A stretch of 64,000 nt of DNA from the NCBI GenBank assembly GCA_041694635.1, contig JBDNHI010000047.1, positions 1 to 64,000 on the forward strand, written 5' to 3'. The stretch's first letter is position 1, and every line of letters begins with the position of its first letter. This DNA is from UBA969 sp041694635 (lineage in GTDB: Bacteria > Planctomycetota > Planctomycetia > Gemmatales > Gemmataceae). The position numbers and the translations under genes were made by a program. Below, one piece after another: positions 16,507 to 24,652 of the stretch. The notes under the pieces were generated by a model that had not been told where the DNA came from, ran no database searches, and saw only the letters and a list, made by a program, of their open reading frames with translations.

Positions 16507-16905
16507 ATGGCTATATTACTTGGGATGGATCATGGAGTTGTTTTTTTTGGCCCACGGGCTAACCCAAAAGCGGTACGCTGGTGGGCAGAACGTGGACAAC
16601 TGCATTGGGAGGATTCCCGCGACAATGCTTATGGCACGGTCGCGTTGCGGGAATTCCTTCTGCGTTTACAAGGTATCAATGATATGGTATCTAATGGGCG
16701 TACTAAAGAAAATGAAGGGTTTATGCACGCAGACGAATTGGAACGTCATATGAGATTTATTGAACAAGCATTAGGATTAGTGCACAAGGCAAAAGAACAA
16801 GGTGCACCGGATGACCCTGTGGCACAGAGGCATAAGGCGATGAGTCTGCCAGTTACAGTGGCTATGCCCTCGTGTTTGACTAACGATAAAAATGCCGAAC
16901 TTTAG
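16507..16905 (+). CDS. Hypothetical protein, 132 aa
   Basis: ATG 16507 is preceded by TAAGG. Globular, soluble-looking protein with Trp-rich region (VRWWAERGQLHW) near residues 23-34 and a helical C-terminal half. No family recognised. The intergenic stretch upstream contains CTAGATTTTAAGG, one of three intergenic copies of AGATTTTAA in this window. Confidence 0.75.
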   Translation: MAILLGMDHGVVFFGPRANPKAVRWWAERGQLHWEDSRDNAYGTVALREFLLRLQGINDMVSNGRTKENEGFMHADELERHMRFIEQALGLVHKAKEQGAPDDPVAQRHKAMSLPVTVAMPSCLTNDKNAEL

Positions 16906-16914
16906 GAGGTTAGA

Positions 16915-17325
16915 ATGCAAGTACAGGAAGCATTTAAAATTGGTTTCTTGTCTAGGTGTGTTGAAGAAGGTTTAAGCTCAGAGAACACGCACAAGCTGGC
17001 TAAGATGGCTGCGACCTTATTTGAAAAGGAAGCGCTTATTAACGTTAGTCCGACGGGAGAGGCGCGTAACGCTGTTGGCATACTAAGAGATGCTGCCCCT
17101 TATCTATTGGCTGGCTTGGCTATCCCTCCTGCACTTGGCGGAGCTGCAGCCTATCTGGCTAACACGGCTATGGAAACAGGCGGTAATGCTGAACAGGGTG
17201 TTGCAACTGTTAAACGAGAAGAATTGCAGACAACTTACGAGAGGCTTACAGCTCAACTGCAAAGACAGAAAGAATTACGAGATTATAAATCAAAGCGTAA
17301 AAGTACTGGACGAGTTTTTCTATAA
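16915..17325 (+). CDS. Small virion-like protein with EKxA-type N terminus and hydrophobic centre, 136 aa
   Basis: Starts behind TTAGGAGG. The N terminus (AFKIGFLSRCVEEGL....HKLAKMAATLFEKEAL) follows a pattern shared by several products of this phage, ending in an FEKEA motif near residue 40. Residues about 58-85 are hydrophobic (YLLAGLAIPPALGGAAAYLAN) and could form one membrane helix. The C-terminal 50 residues are charged and coiled-coil-like. This resembles a small membrane-interacting virion protein. Function is unproven. Confidence 0.8.
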   Translation: MQVQEAFKIGFLSRCVEEGLSSENTHKLAKMAATLFEKEALINVSPTGEARNAVGILRDAAPYLLAGLAIPPALGGAAAYLANTAMETGGNAEQGVATVKREELQTTYERLTAQLQRQKELRDYKSKRKSTGRVFL

Positions 17326-17340
17326 GTTGAAGGGATAAAA

Positions 17341-17715
17341 ATGGCTACTAGTTTAATAAAGTTTACGAGTCAAAAAGAAGGAAACGAGCGGGGCCAATTG
17401 TTTTGGGACCGCGCAGATGTTGATGGTTTGCCTTTTCGAGGGCACCAAGCCCCTGCATATCGTAACGAGGAATATGAAGATAGACTTGTACGCGTAGCCG
17501 ATCCAAAAAATGCTACTTTCTACACAGGTGATGCTGCACAAAATCAGGCGTATTTAAAGGTTATGGATGGTGTGTCAAATTCGTGGTACCAGCTGTCATT
17601 TATTGAGCGTTGGCGTGAAGCTAAAGATATACATCATTACATATATGTAGAATGGCTTGAATACTTTTTAGAAGATGGCAATCCTTGTTTAATGCCTTCT
17701 CCATCCACGCTATAA
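17341..17715 (+). CDS. Hypothetical protein, 124 aa
   Basis: Starts behind GAAGGGAT. Soluble, aromatic-rich protein (YQLSFIERWREAKD, HYIYVEWLEYF) with no recognised family. It is tightly placed between two membrane-type small genes. The composition suggests a folded domain. Nothing in the sequence indicates catalysis. Confidence 0.75.
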   Translation: MATSLIKFTSQKEGNERGQLFWDRADVDGLPFRGHQAPAYRNEEYEDRLVRVADPKNATFYTGDAAQNQAYLKVMDGVSNSWYQLSFIERWREAKDIHHYIYVEWLEYFLEDGNPCLMPSPSTL

Positions 17716-17725
17716 GGATACGAAT

Positions 17726-18526
17726 ATGAATAAGACAACCGCACAAAAATTATTAAAACAAATTCAAGCCGAAAAATCTGCTGAGCTAGGTGGTTCACTT
17801 AGTGACGCACTTAGGCAGCAGGTCAATAAGCAAATGCAAAATGATGCGATTAAAGACATTCTTAAAACAGTAGTATTGTCCGCAGGAGCTGGTGCTGCAT
17901 TCCGCGGGGCTATGGGCTTTTCTGACTTCTCACAAGTTAGTAAAAAAGGGCCACGAGTAGTCGAAATGCCGGTAATATACCCTAAAGAAAAAGACAAAAA
18001 ACCCGTGAAACCGGAGAAAACTGCAATAGATTCTAATTCTAGAGCAACTGCTCCATATGGTTTAGACTATTATTTGCCTAGTTTACTTGTGGGAGCCCCT
18101 CTGGCTGCTTATGGTGGGTGGAAAGGCGTAGACTTTCTTTTAAATAAAGTACGAGAGCGAGAAAGTAAAGCAAAGCTTGAAGCTTCTAAAAAGAAATACG
18201 AAGAAGCGCTGCTTGGTGCATACAAAACAGCAACTGACGATTACTTAGACCGAGCGTTTGTTGGGTATGTTCAAAAAGTTGCGTTTGATCCTATTGGGGC
18301 AGCAACTGACGCATTTAATTCTACCTTTCCAAACGCTTCTGGGCTTAGTAAAGGTTTGGCTTTAACTTATCTGTTGTCGAGTGTTCCTGCGGGATATTAT
18401 CTAGTAAACAAAGCCATAAAGAAAAATAGCAGGAATAAAATACTGGAAGAGGCTATCGAGGAAAGAGCACGACGACAAGCACTAGCTCAACCTCCTGAAC
18501 TTTATGCTGTGCCGCATAGTATGTAA
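17726..18526 (+). CDS. Membrane-type virion-like protein, 266 aa
   Basis: Starts behind TAAGGATA. Residues about 45-65 and 112-130 are hydrophobic with small residues, and a third hydrophobic stretch lies near residues 215-232 (LALTYLLSSVPAGYYLV). The middle includes a charged coiled-coil segment, followed by YVQKVAF, again the short K.A motif. It lies immediately upstream of the RNA polymerase gene (20-nt gap). Its layout resembles other putative injected or membrane-contact proteins of this phage. Function unknown. Confidence 0.75.
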   Translation: MNKTTAQKLLKQIQAEKSAELGGSLSDALRQQVNKQMQNDAIKDILKTVVLSAGAGAAFRGAMGFSDFSQVSKKGPRVVEMPVIYPKEKDKKPVKPEKTAIDSNSRATAPYGLDYYLPSLLVGAPLAAYGGWKGVDFLLNKVRERESKAKLEASKKKYEEALLGAYKTATDDYLDRAFVGYVQKVAFDPIGAATDAFNSTFPNASGLSKGLALTYLLSSVPAGYYLVNKAIKKNSRNKILEEAIEERARRQALAQPPELYAVPHSM

Positions 18527-18546
18527 TTTTATTTAGAGTTTTACAA

Positions 18547-21500
18547 ATGCTTCCGTTTTCTTCTAATTTGTTCGACCCCGACGCTATGTCGTTGCTGAGT
18601 AACGCCCCACAACCGTTGCCAGCAATTCAAGCAATTCCAGCAATTCCGTCATTTCATGAATTTCATGACACTAATAAAGTTAGATCGCTCATTTACGACA
18701 AAGTGCTGTATGCGACACAACATGTACAGCCTATCTCCAACGATCGGCACACACTGAGGTTATCTGGAGTAGCCTATCGAGATGGGGACAAGTTTAGTAA
18801 GCAAGAGCAAAAAGCTGCCATTCTCCACGGAAGGACTCAAGGTCGTAGGCTAGAAGGAACTTGGGAGCTCTTGGATAACGCAACACAGCAAGTAATAGAT
18901 TCCAAGAAGTCAGTGCTAGCGACTGTTCCGCACTTGACTGATCGTGGTACTTTTATAAATAACGGTACTGAGTACATTTTACGAAATCAACAACGGTTAT
19001 TGCCGGGAGTTTATACCCGCACAAGAAACAATGGCGAGGTTGAATCGCATGTTAACATTATGGCAGGGAAAGGCGTTTCACATCGTTATTTTTTAGACCC
19101 TGAAAAGGGTAGATTTAAACTTAGGGTAGGCCAAGCATCGGTAGGATTAACTTCTTTGTTGAAAGCTATGGGGGTTACCGCCGAGCAGGCTAAAGAAGCT
19201 TGGGGCACAGATTTATTTGCAGCTAACTATAACGCAGATGACGCTACCGACTATACACGGCTTAAAGGCATGTTTCTTTCGGCCAAAGAATTACAAGGGC
19301 CAGAAGATCAGCAGAGACAAGGTTTGCTTGCCAAATTTGCCAAAATGGAAATGGACCCAGAAGTAACCCGTCGTACGCTGGGAAAGCCTTATGCAAATAT
19401 GTCATTGGATGCTGTGCTGGACATCACGAAGAAATTAATAAATGTTAACAAAAAAGAAGCAGATCCTGACGATAGAGATGCACTTCATTTTCAACGGTTT
19501 GTCGGACCAGAAGATTTGTTTTCAGAGCGAATCGAGCGAGATAAAGGACAAGTACGCCGTAACTTGTTATGGAAAATGTCAGGAAAAGGTAATTTAAGCT
19601 CGATGCCTTCCTCCGTACTAGACAAGCAGTTGAAAAGTGCATTGCTAAGCAGCGGGCTAGGGCAGGCAATTGAAGAAATCAATCCTACAGACCTTTATGA
19701 AAAAACAATGTCTGTTACCCGCGTGGGCGAGGGCGGTATTTCTTCCATGGATGCTATTCCCAAAGAATCTCGAAATGTGCAATCAAGCATGTTGGGCTAT
19801 ATAGACCCTGTTCGTACTCCGGAATCTGGGCGTGTGGGTGTAGACACTTATTTAGCCAGAGGTGCTCGAAAAGGAAGCGATGGAAAGCTATATGCGCAGT
19901 TTCGAGATTTACGAACTGGTGAAATGGTGTATAAAACCCCACAAGATGTGGCAAACTTAACTGTTGGATTTCCAGGAAGTTTAGAAGGGCAGGATAAGCG
20001 TGTGCCAGCAATGCGCGATGGCAAAATGCTTCATGTTCTTAAAGAAAGTATTGATTTAGAATTACCTAATATGGAAGAGTCGTTCAACCCTCTTTCTAAT
20101 ATTATTCCTATGAAAAGCCAAGTAAAAGGGCAAAGACTAGTAATGGCTTCTCGTATGACTACACAAGCTTTGCCTTTAGTATCGCCCGAAGCTCCTTTAG
20201 TACAATCGGCAGTTCCTGATACAGATGGGCAGCAAAGTTATGAAGAGTTATATGCGGCGGGGATGGGAGCTTTGCGTGCAGCACAAGCAGGCAAAGTTAT
20301 TGCGGTTACCGCTGAAGAGATTATAGTGCGGAATGCAGACGGTACTGAGGAAACGCACGAGCTTTACAATAACTTCCCTTTTAATCGAAAAACTTTCTTT
20401 CAGCAGACTGCGGTAGTTAAGCCGGGCGACACTATCAAGCCAAATCAATTATTGGCCAGTTCTAATTATACAGACAAGGCCGGAACGATGGCTTTAGGGG
20501 TAAATGCACGCACTGCTTACATTCCGTGGCAGGGTAAGAACTTTGAAGATGCGATTGTTATTTCAGAAAGTTTTGCGAAGAGAACGGCTTCGTCGCATAT
20601 GTACCAGCACGAACTAGAACTTGATGACAAAACACAAATAGGTAAAAGGCAATTTATCCAAGCATTCCCAGCGACATTTAAAAAAGAAACATTAGCAACG
20701 ATAGACGATCAAGGAATGGTTAAGCCGGGTACGATAGTTAATTTTGGTGATCCTTTAGTTCTTGGTATTACGCAAAAAGAAAACGCATACAACAAGGTGC
20801 ATAGACAAGGGCAAAAGGGATTTAATAACGCAGCTGTGCTTTGGGAACACCAAGATAGTGGCGTTGTCACTGATGTGGTTATGGGGAGGAAAGGTCCGGT
20901 TGTCGTTGTTAAAGCTGAATCTCCGACTCAGATTGGGGATAAACTGTCTGGTCGCTACGGAGACAAAGGTGTCATTGCCGACATCATTCCTGATGGTGAA
21001 ATGCCACAAGGGGCAGCCGGTCAACCTTTTGAAGTGTTGCTTAATCCTCTTGGGATAATTAGTCGAACTAATCCTGCACAAATGTCTGAATTATTTTTAG
21101 GTAAAATAGCGGCTAAGCGTGGAACTCCAATTAAAGTAGCTGATTTTGATACTACAAAGGACATGAGCCGATGGGTGTTGCAGGAATTAGTCAAAGAAGG
21201 TTTGTCTGACTTAGAAGATATCGTAGACCCGTCTAAAGATCAAAAAATTAGCAATGTGGCAACTGGTAGTCGCTTCTTTATAAAATTGCATCACACTGCC
21301 GAATCTAAAGGGCAGGGTAGAAGTGGCGGAGCTTACACCACGGAAGATGCACCAGCTAAAGGCGGTACGGAAGGCTCTAAGCGTATAGGTTTGATGGATG
21401 CTAACGCATTGCTTTCTCATGGAGCTACGGACACCTTACAAGACATTTTCACAATACGCAGGCAAAAAAACGACCAGTATTGGATGCAATTTATGGCTGG

Positions 21501-23004
21501 TTACGATCCAAAAATTACTAAAGTTCCTTTTGCGTATCAAAAATTTGTGAGTCAGCTCCAATCGGCTGGCGTTAATGTAGTTAAGCAGGGAACGCAGACT
21601 CAGATTATGGCGATGACGGATAAGGACATTGACAGTTTAGCTGGAGACCGCGAGTTGACCAGCGCAGAGGGTGTAGAGTGGGGTAACCAACTAAAAGAGA
21701 TTAGCGGCGGATTATTTGATAAGGCTAAGACTGGCGGGCACGGTGGCACACGCTGGTCGTTCATCAAACTTCATGAACCTTTGCCAAATCCTGTGATGGA
21801 AGAACCTATTAGGTGTATGCTTGGGCTGACAAAGAAAAAGTTTGAAGGTGTAATAGCGGGTACAGAATCTTTAGACAAATACGGCAGCGGTACGGCAGCG
21901 CTGCAAAAAGCATTAGAAAATTTTAATGTAGATGCGGAAATTTCTAAAGCACGCGCAGTTATTTCCGCAGGTAGAGGCTCGCAGCGAGATGAAGCAATCC
22001 GTAAACTTAGTTATGCTAAAGCGGTGCAGAAGCTTGGGTTACAGCCTAAGGACTATATGCTGACCAAGGTACCGGTTCTTCCTCCAATGTTTCGTCCTGT
22101 TAGCCTAATGAGTAATGGTATGCCTTTGGTTAATGATGCCAACCACTTATACAAAGAGTTGTTTGAGACTAATCAGAATTTTAAGAAAATGCAGCAAGAA
22201 GTCGGAAACGAAGCTTCTGGAACAGAACGCCTCTCTGCTTACCAAGCGTTTAAAGCGGTGACTGGGCTGGGTGACGCTATTAGTGCAAAAAGCCAAGAAA
22301 AGAATGTTCGTGGCGCATTAAAAAATGTATTTGGAGAAAGCCCTAAGTTCGGGGTGGTGCAGCGTAAGTTGATTTCTTCCACCGTTGACAATGTAGGGCG
22401 TGCCGTTATTACGCCAAACCCATCTTTGGATATGGACTCTGTTGGTTTACCCGAGGATAAAGCATTTAAGGTTTATGAAAAGTTTGTTACCAGAAGATTG
22501 GTGCGACAAGGTATGTCTATGCTGCAGGCTCGTGTTCAACTAGAAGAAAAGACTCCAGTAGCCCGCAACTTATTGATTGAAGAAATGGAACATAGGCCAG
22601 TGTATATTAGTCGTGCCCCTGTGCTGCATAAGTTTGGTATTATGGCGATGAAGCCAAGATTGACGAAAGGAAATACATTACAGATAAGTCCCTTAATTGT
22701 AAAAGGGTTTGGAGCTGACTTTGACGGGGACACCATGAATTATCACGTGCCCAGCACAGAAAAAGCTAGAAAAGAGGCTTTAGATCGTTTGCTTCCCAGC
22801 CGTAATCTTTTTAGTATAGCTGACATGAAGTCGGTAATGCACGCTCCTGCTAACGAATACATTGGCGGGTTGTTTATGGGGACAGACCCATCGCGTAAAT
22901 CCACTCGTCCTGTGCGGATTTTTCAAAACATACGGGATGCAAAGCGAGCGTACGAAAGCGGAAGTATTTCGGTTAATGACCAGGTGCGAATTTTAAATGG
23001 TTAG
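18547..23004 (+). CDS. RNA polymerase beta fused to N-terminal half of beta'
   Basis: 1485 aa. N-terminal two-thirds is beta: TDRGTFINNGTE near 131, GKNFEDAIVISE near 663, GDKLSGRYGDKGVI at 797 and a C-terminal clamp with SHGATDTLQDIFTIRR near 950. It then runs straight into beta': GGLFD, a WSFIKLHEPLPNP segment in place of the cellular MGHIEL region, VLPPMFRP near 1177, GRAVI, SRAPVLHKFGI and the catalytic GADFDGD at 1389-1395 with all three magnesium aspartates. The cellular beta' zinc ribbon is absent between GGLFD and WSFIKL. The protein ends at the point that precedes TTVGR in bacterial beta', and that sequence opens the gene at 24653. The enzyme should be catalytically complete with that partner. 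No alpha or omega gene is seen. The start has only a weak ribosome site. Confidence 0.93.
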   Translation: MLPFSSNLFDPDAMSLLSNAPQPLPAIQAIPAIPSFHEFHDTNKVRSLIYDKVLYATQHVQPISNDRHTLRLSGVAYRDGDKFSKQEQKAAILHGRTQGRRLEGTWELLDNATQQVIDSKKSVLATVPHLTDRGTFINNGTEYILRNQQRLLPGVYTRTRNNGEVESHVNIMAGKGVSHRYFLDPEKGRFKLRVGQASVGLTSLLKAMGVTAEQAKEAWGTDLFAANYNADDATDYTRLKGMFLSAKELQGPEDQQRQGLLAKFAKMEMDPEVTRRTLGKPYANMSLDAVLDITKKLINVNKKEADPDDRDALHFQRFVGPEDLFSERIERDKGQVRRNLLWKMSGKGNLSSMPSSVLDKQLKSALLSSGLGQAIEEINPTDLYEKTMSVTRVGEGGISSMDAIPKESRNVQSSMLGYIDPVRTPESGRVGVDTYLARGARKGSDGKLYAQFRDLRTGEMVYKTPQDVANLTVGFPGSLEGQDKRVPAMRDGKMLHVLKESIDLELPNMEESFNPLSNIIPMKSQVKGQRLVMASRMTTQALPLVSPEAPLVQSAVPDTDGQQSYEELYAAGMGALRAAQAGKVIAVTAEEIIVRNADGTEETHELYNNFPFNRKTFFQQTAVVKPGDTIKPNQLLASSNYTDKAGTMALGVNARTAYIPWQGKNFEDAIVISESFAKRTASSHMYQHELELDDKTQIGKRQFIQAFPATFKKETLATIDDQGMVKPGTIVNFGDPLVLGITQKENAYNKVHRQGQKGFNNAAVLWEHQDSGVVTDVVMGRKGPVVVVKAESPTQIGDKLSGRYGDKGVIADIIPDGEMPQGAAGQPFEVLLNPLGIISRTNPAQMSELFLGKIAAKRGTPIKVADFDTTKDMSRWVLQELVKEGLSDLEDIVDPSKDQKISNVATGSRFFIKLHHTAESKGQGRSGGAYTTEDAPAKGGTEGSKRIGLMDANALLSHGATDTLQDIFTIRRQKNDQYWMQFMAGYDPKITKVPFAYQKFVSQLQSAGVNVVKQGTQTQIMAMTDKDIDSLAGDRELTSAEGVEWGNQLKEISGGLFDKAKTGGHGGTRWSFIKLHEPLPNPVMEEPIRCMLGLTKKKFEGVIAGTESLDKYGSGTAALQKALENFNVDAEISKARAVISAGRGSQRDEAIRKLSYAKAVQKLGLQPKDYMLTKVPVLPPMFRPVSLMSNGMPLVNDANHLYKELFETNQNFKKMQQEVGNEASGTERLSAYQAFKAVTGLGDAISAKSQEKNVRGALKNVFGESPKFGVVQRKLISSTVDNVGRAVITPNPSLDMDSVGLPEDKAFKVYEKFVTRRLVRQGMSMLQARVQLEEKTPVARNLLIEEMEHRPVYISRAPVLHKFGIMAMKPRLTKGNTLQISPLIVKGFGADFDGDTMNYHVPSTEKARKEALDRLLPSRNLFSIADMKSVMHAPANEYIGGLFMGTDPSRKSTRPVRIFQNIRDAKRAYESGSISVNDQVRILNG

Positions 23005-23084
23005 GAAACTAAGTAATATATCTCTATCGTAGATTTTAATTAGGGTTTAGAATCATAAGGTGAGATGACACAAGGAGTACGATT

Positions 23085-23798
23085 ATGGCAGTTAATTTTG
23101 AATTGTTACGAATGGCACGACAAAGCATAGGCAAGAAACATTTATCTAAATATGCATTCGTTGCAGCTGGTGACCCTTCTATGGGTGCTCCGCCGATGGA
23201 CCCTTCCATGATGGGTGGTGGTGCTCCACCGATGGACCCTTCCATGATGGGTGGTGGTGCTCCACCGATGGACCCTTCCATGATGGGTGGTGGTGCTCCA
23301 CCGATGGACCCTTCCATGATGGGTGGTGCTCCTCCTCCTCCACCGCCACCAGCCGACCCGATGGCTGCGATAATGCCGATGATTCAGCAAGCGGTGCAAC
23401 AGGCAATGTCCGCCAATGGCGGAGGACAAGCGCAAGCAACGCCGTCTGGGCTCAAACCTAAAATTGATATTAATGTTGAAATTGTGCAGATTAAGAAAAT
23501 GCTTGCTAAAATTATTGACTCGCTTGGTATCCATGTGCCTGTATCTGATATGGTGGTAACGCCTGAAGACTTAAATCAAATTGCACAAGGTGGCCCAGGT
23601 TATGCCGCAGCAACACCCGATCAGTCTGGTGGCGGGCTTGGTCAGATTCAACCTGTTTCTCCTATGAAATCCGCAGAGGTTTGGGAAAGTGGGGCAGCTT
23701 TCAGCTTACCTTCTGATTATTACCCGCAGCAAACAGCACATAAGGGTAAAAGTGTAGCGGAGTTGGCTACTGCTCTTTTAATGCGAAAATTTGTGTAA
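23085..23798 (+). CDS. Met/Pro/Gly-repeat protein lying between the polymerase halves, 237 aa
   Basis: Starts behind AAGGAG. Residues about 35-81 are four copies of a 12-residue repeat (APPMDPSMMGGG), followed by polyproline. Residues about 85-105 form an amphipathic helix, and residues about 120-165 (KPKIDINVEIVQIKKMLAKIIDSLGI) form a conserved-looking helical domain. The C terminus is Gly/Pro-rich. The protein is not polymerase-like, yet it separates the two parts of the beta' gene. It may be a structural or polymerase-associated protein. Its position suggests co-expression with the polymerase. Confidence 0.8.
   Translation: MAVNFELLRMARQSIGKKHLSKYAFVAAGDPSMGAPPMDPSMMGGGAPPMDPSMMGGGAPPMDPSMMGGGAPPMDPSMMGGAPPPPPPPADPMAAIMPMIQQAVQQAMSANGGGQAQATPSGLKPKIDINVEIVQIKKMLAKIIDSLGIHVPVSDMVVTPEDLNQIAQGGPGYAAATPDQSGGGLGQIQPVSPMKSAEVWESGAAFSLPSDYYPQQTAHKGKSVAELATALLMRKFV
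23187..23327 (+). repeat. In-frame 36-bp tandem repeat
   Basis: Three full 36-bp units beginning at 23187, 23223 and 23259 and a fourth shortened unit of 33 bp from 23295. Units 2-4 are nearly identical at the DNA level and keep frame, encoding APPMDPSMMGGG. Near-identity at third positions indicates recent expansion by slippage or recombination. Confidence 0.95.
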
Positions 23799-23809
23799 GG
23801 AGCTTGGCT

Positions 23810-24034
23810 ATGTTCATTGTGGAGGTTGTTACTAGTATAGGAAAACCTCCACTTAAGCTTCCTGCTTCTCAAGTTGTAGTGCGCATGCCTGATGGCACTC
23901 CAATTAGTATAGCGGCTTTGTTTGGCGGGCTTACTAGCGTTTTGGTATCACATTGCGAAGACCCTAGTTTCAACGACAATTTGCGTAAGTTAGGTATTAA
24001 CGAAACTGTTATTTCTACAAAGGTACAGGTGTAA
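23810..24034 (+). CDS. Small hypothetical protein, 74 aa
   Basis: ATG 23810 is preferred because AAGGAG lies 7 nt upstream; the TTG at 23804 would be too close. Beta-rich small protein (FIVEVVTSIG, SQVVVRMPDGTPISIAALF) with one Cys. No family recognised. It is the second of three short genes between the polymerase halves and ends one base before the next start codon. Confidence 0.75.
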   Translation: MFIVEVVTSIGKPPLKLPASQVVVRMPDGTPISIAALFGGLTSVLVSHCEDPSFNDNLRKLGINETVISTKVQV

Positions 24035-24035
24035 C

Positions 24036-24611
24036 ATGGACAATTCTTTGCGCTCTTCTGATGTATATTACAGGGATAGGCAACCAATAATTGCTCCTAA
24101 GACTGTACCTATGCCGACTTATCGACAATCTTCTAATGAAAGTTCTTCTAATAATAAGTATTATGCGGAGATGGCCACACCAGCTGACACGAATAATAGT
24201 GCTAAAATGCAATTACTTCCAGCAAAAGAAGTGGAGTTAGAGTTATTTGATAATCGTGATGCTGTAACAATTTTTCAGAATGAATTTAAAGAAGGTGCCA
24301 CTTATATCTCCGTAAAAGCAACTGAAGCTGTAATTCTACAGTTACAGGTTGCTGTTGATATGGCGGTTGGGCGTAACGAGTTGACGAGAAATCAGGTAGA
24401 CTCCATAGCTTTTGTAGCCACAGCTAGTACCCCAATTGTCATAGCACCAAAAGTACCTCTGGTTAAAGAAACAACTGTTTCTCCCAAGAGCACACCCGAG
24501 GCAGCTGATATCATAAACGCCCCCGCTAAACCCACCAATAAAAAGGCAAAGCGGGAAATTACTATGAAGGACATTGCGGCTGCGTTTGATGTCGACGATA
24601 GCGACGCTTAA
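24036..24611 (+). CDS. Hypothetical protein, 191 aa
   Basis: The start codon lies one base after the preceding stop. Residues 1-55 are polar and probably disordered, residues about 60-135 look folded (VELELFDNRDAVTIFQNEF, ATEAVILQLQVAVDMAVGR), and the C terminus is Pro/Lys-rich ending in an acidic DVDDSDA. Third of the genes separating the polymerase halves. It could be a small polymerase partner, but there is no sequence evidence for omega or another known subunit. Confidence 0.75.
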   Translation: MDNSLRSSDVYYRDRQPIIAPKTVPMPTYRQSSNESSSNNKYYAEMATPADTNNSAKMQLLPAKEVELELFDNRDAVTIFQNEFKEGATYISVKATEAVILQLQVAVDMAVGRNELTRNQVDSIAFVATASTPIVIAPKVPLVKETTVSPKSTPEAADIINAPAKPTNKKAKREITMKDIAAAFDVDDSDA

Positions 24612-24652
24612 AATCCAGATTTTAAATAATTGGCACAGGGCAAAACTATTTT

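Noticed and set aside
23187..23327. CRISPR-like regular repeats
   Set aside because: The 36-bp units are contiguous without spacers and are in frame inside a gene.
23142..23534. Minus-strand 130-residue frame rich in His, Arg and Trp
   Set aside because: It is the antisense of the tandem repeat array and has no ribosome site.
24630..24652. sigma54-type promoter (TGGCAC) before the beta' C-terminal gene
   Set aside because: The required GC element at -12 is missing at the right spacing.
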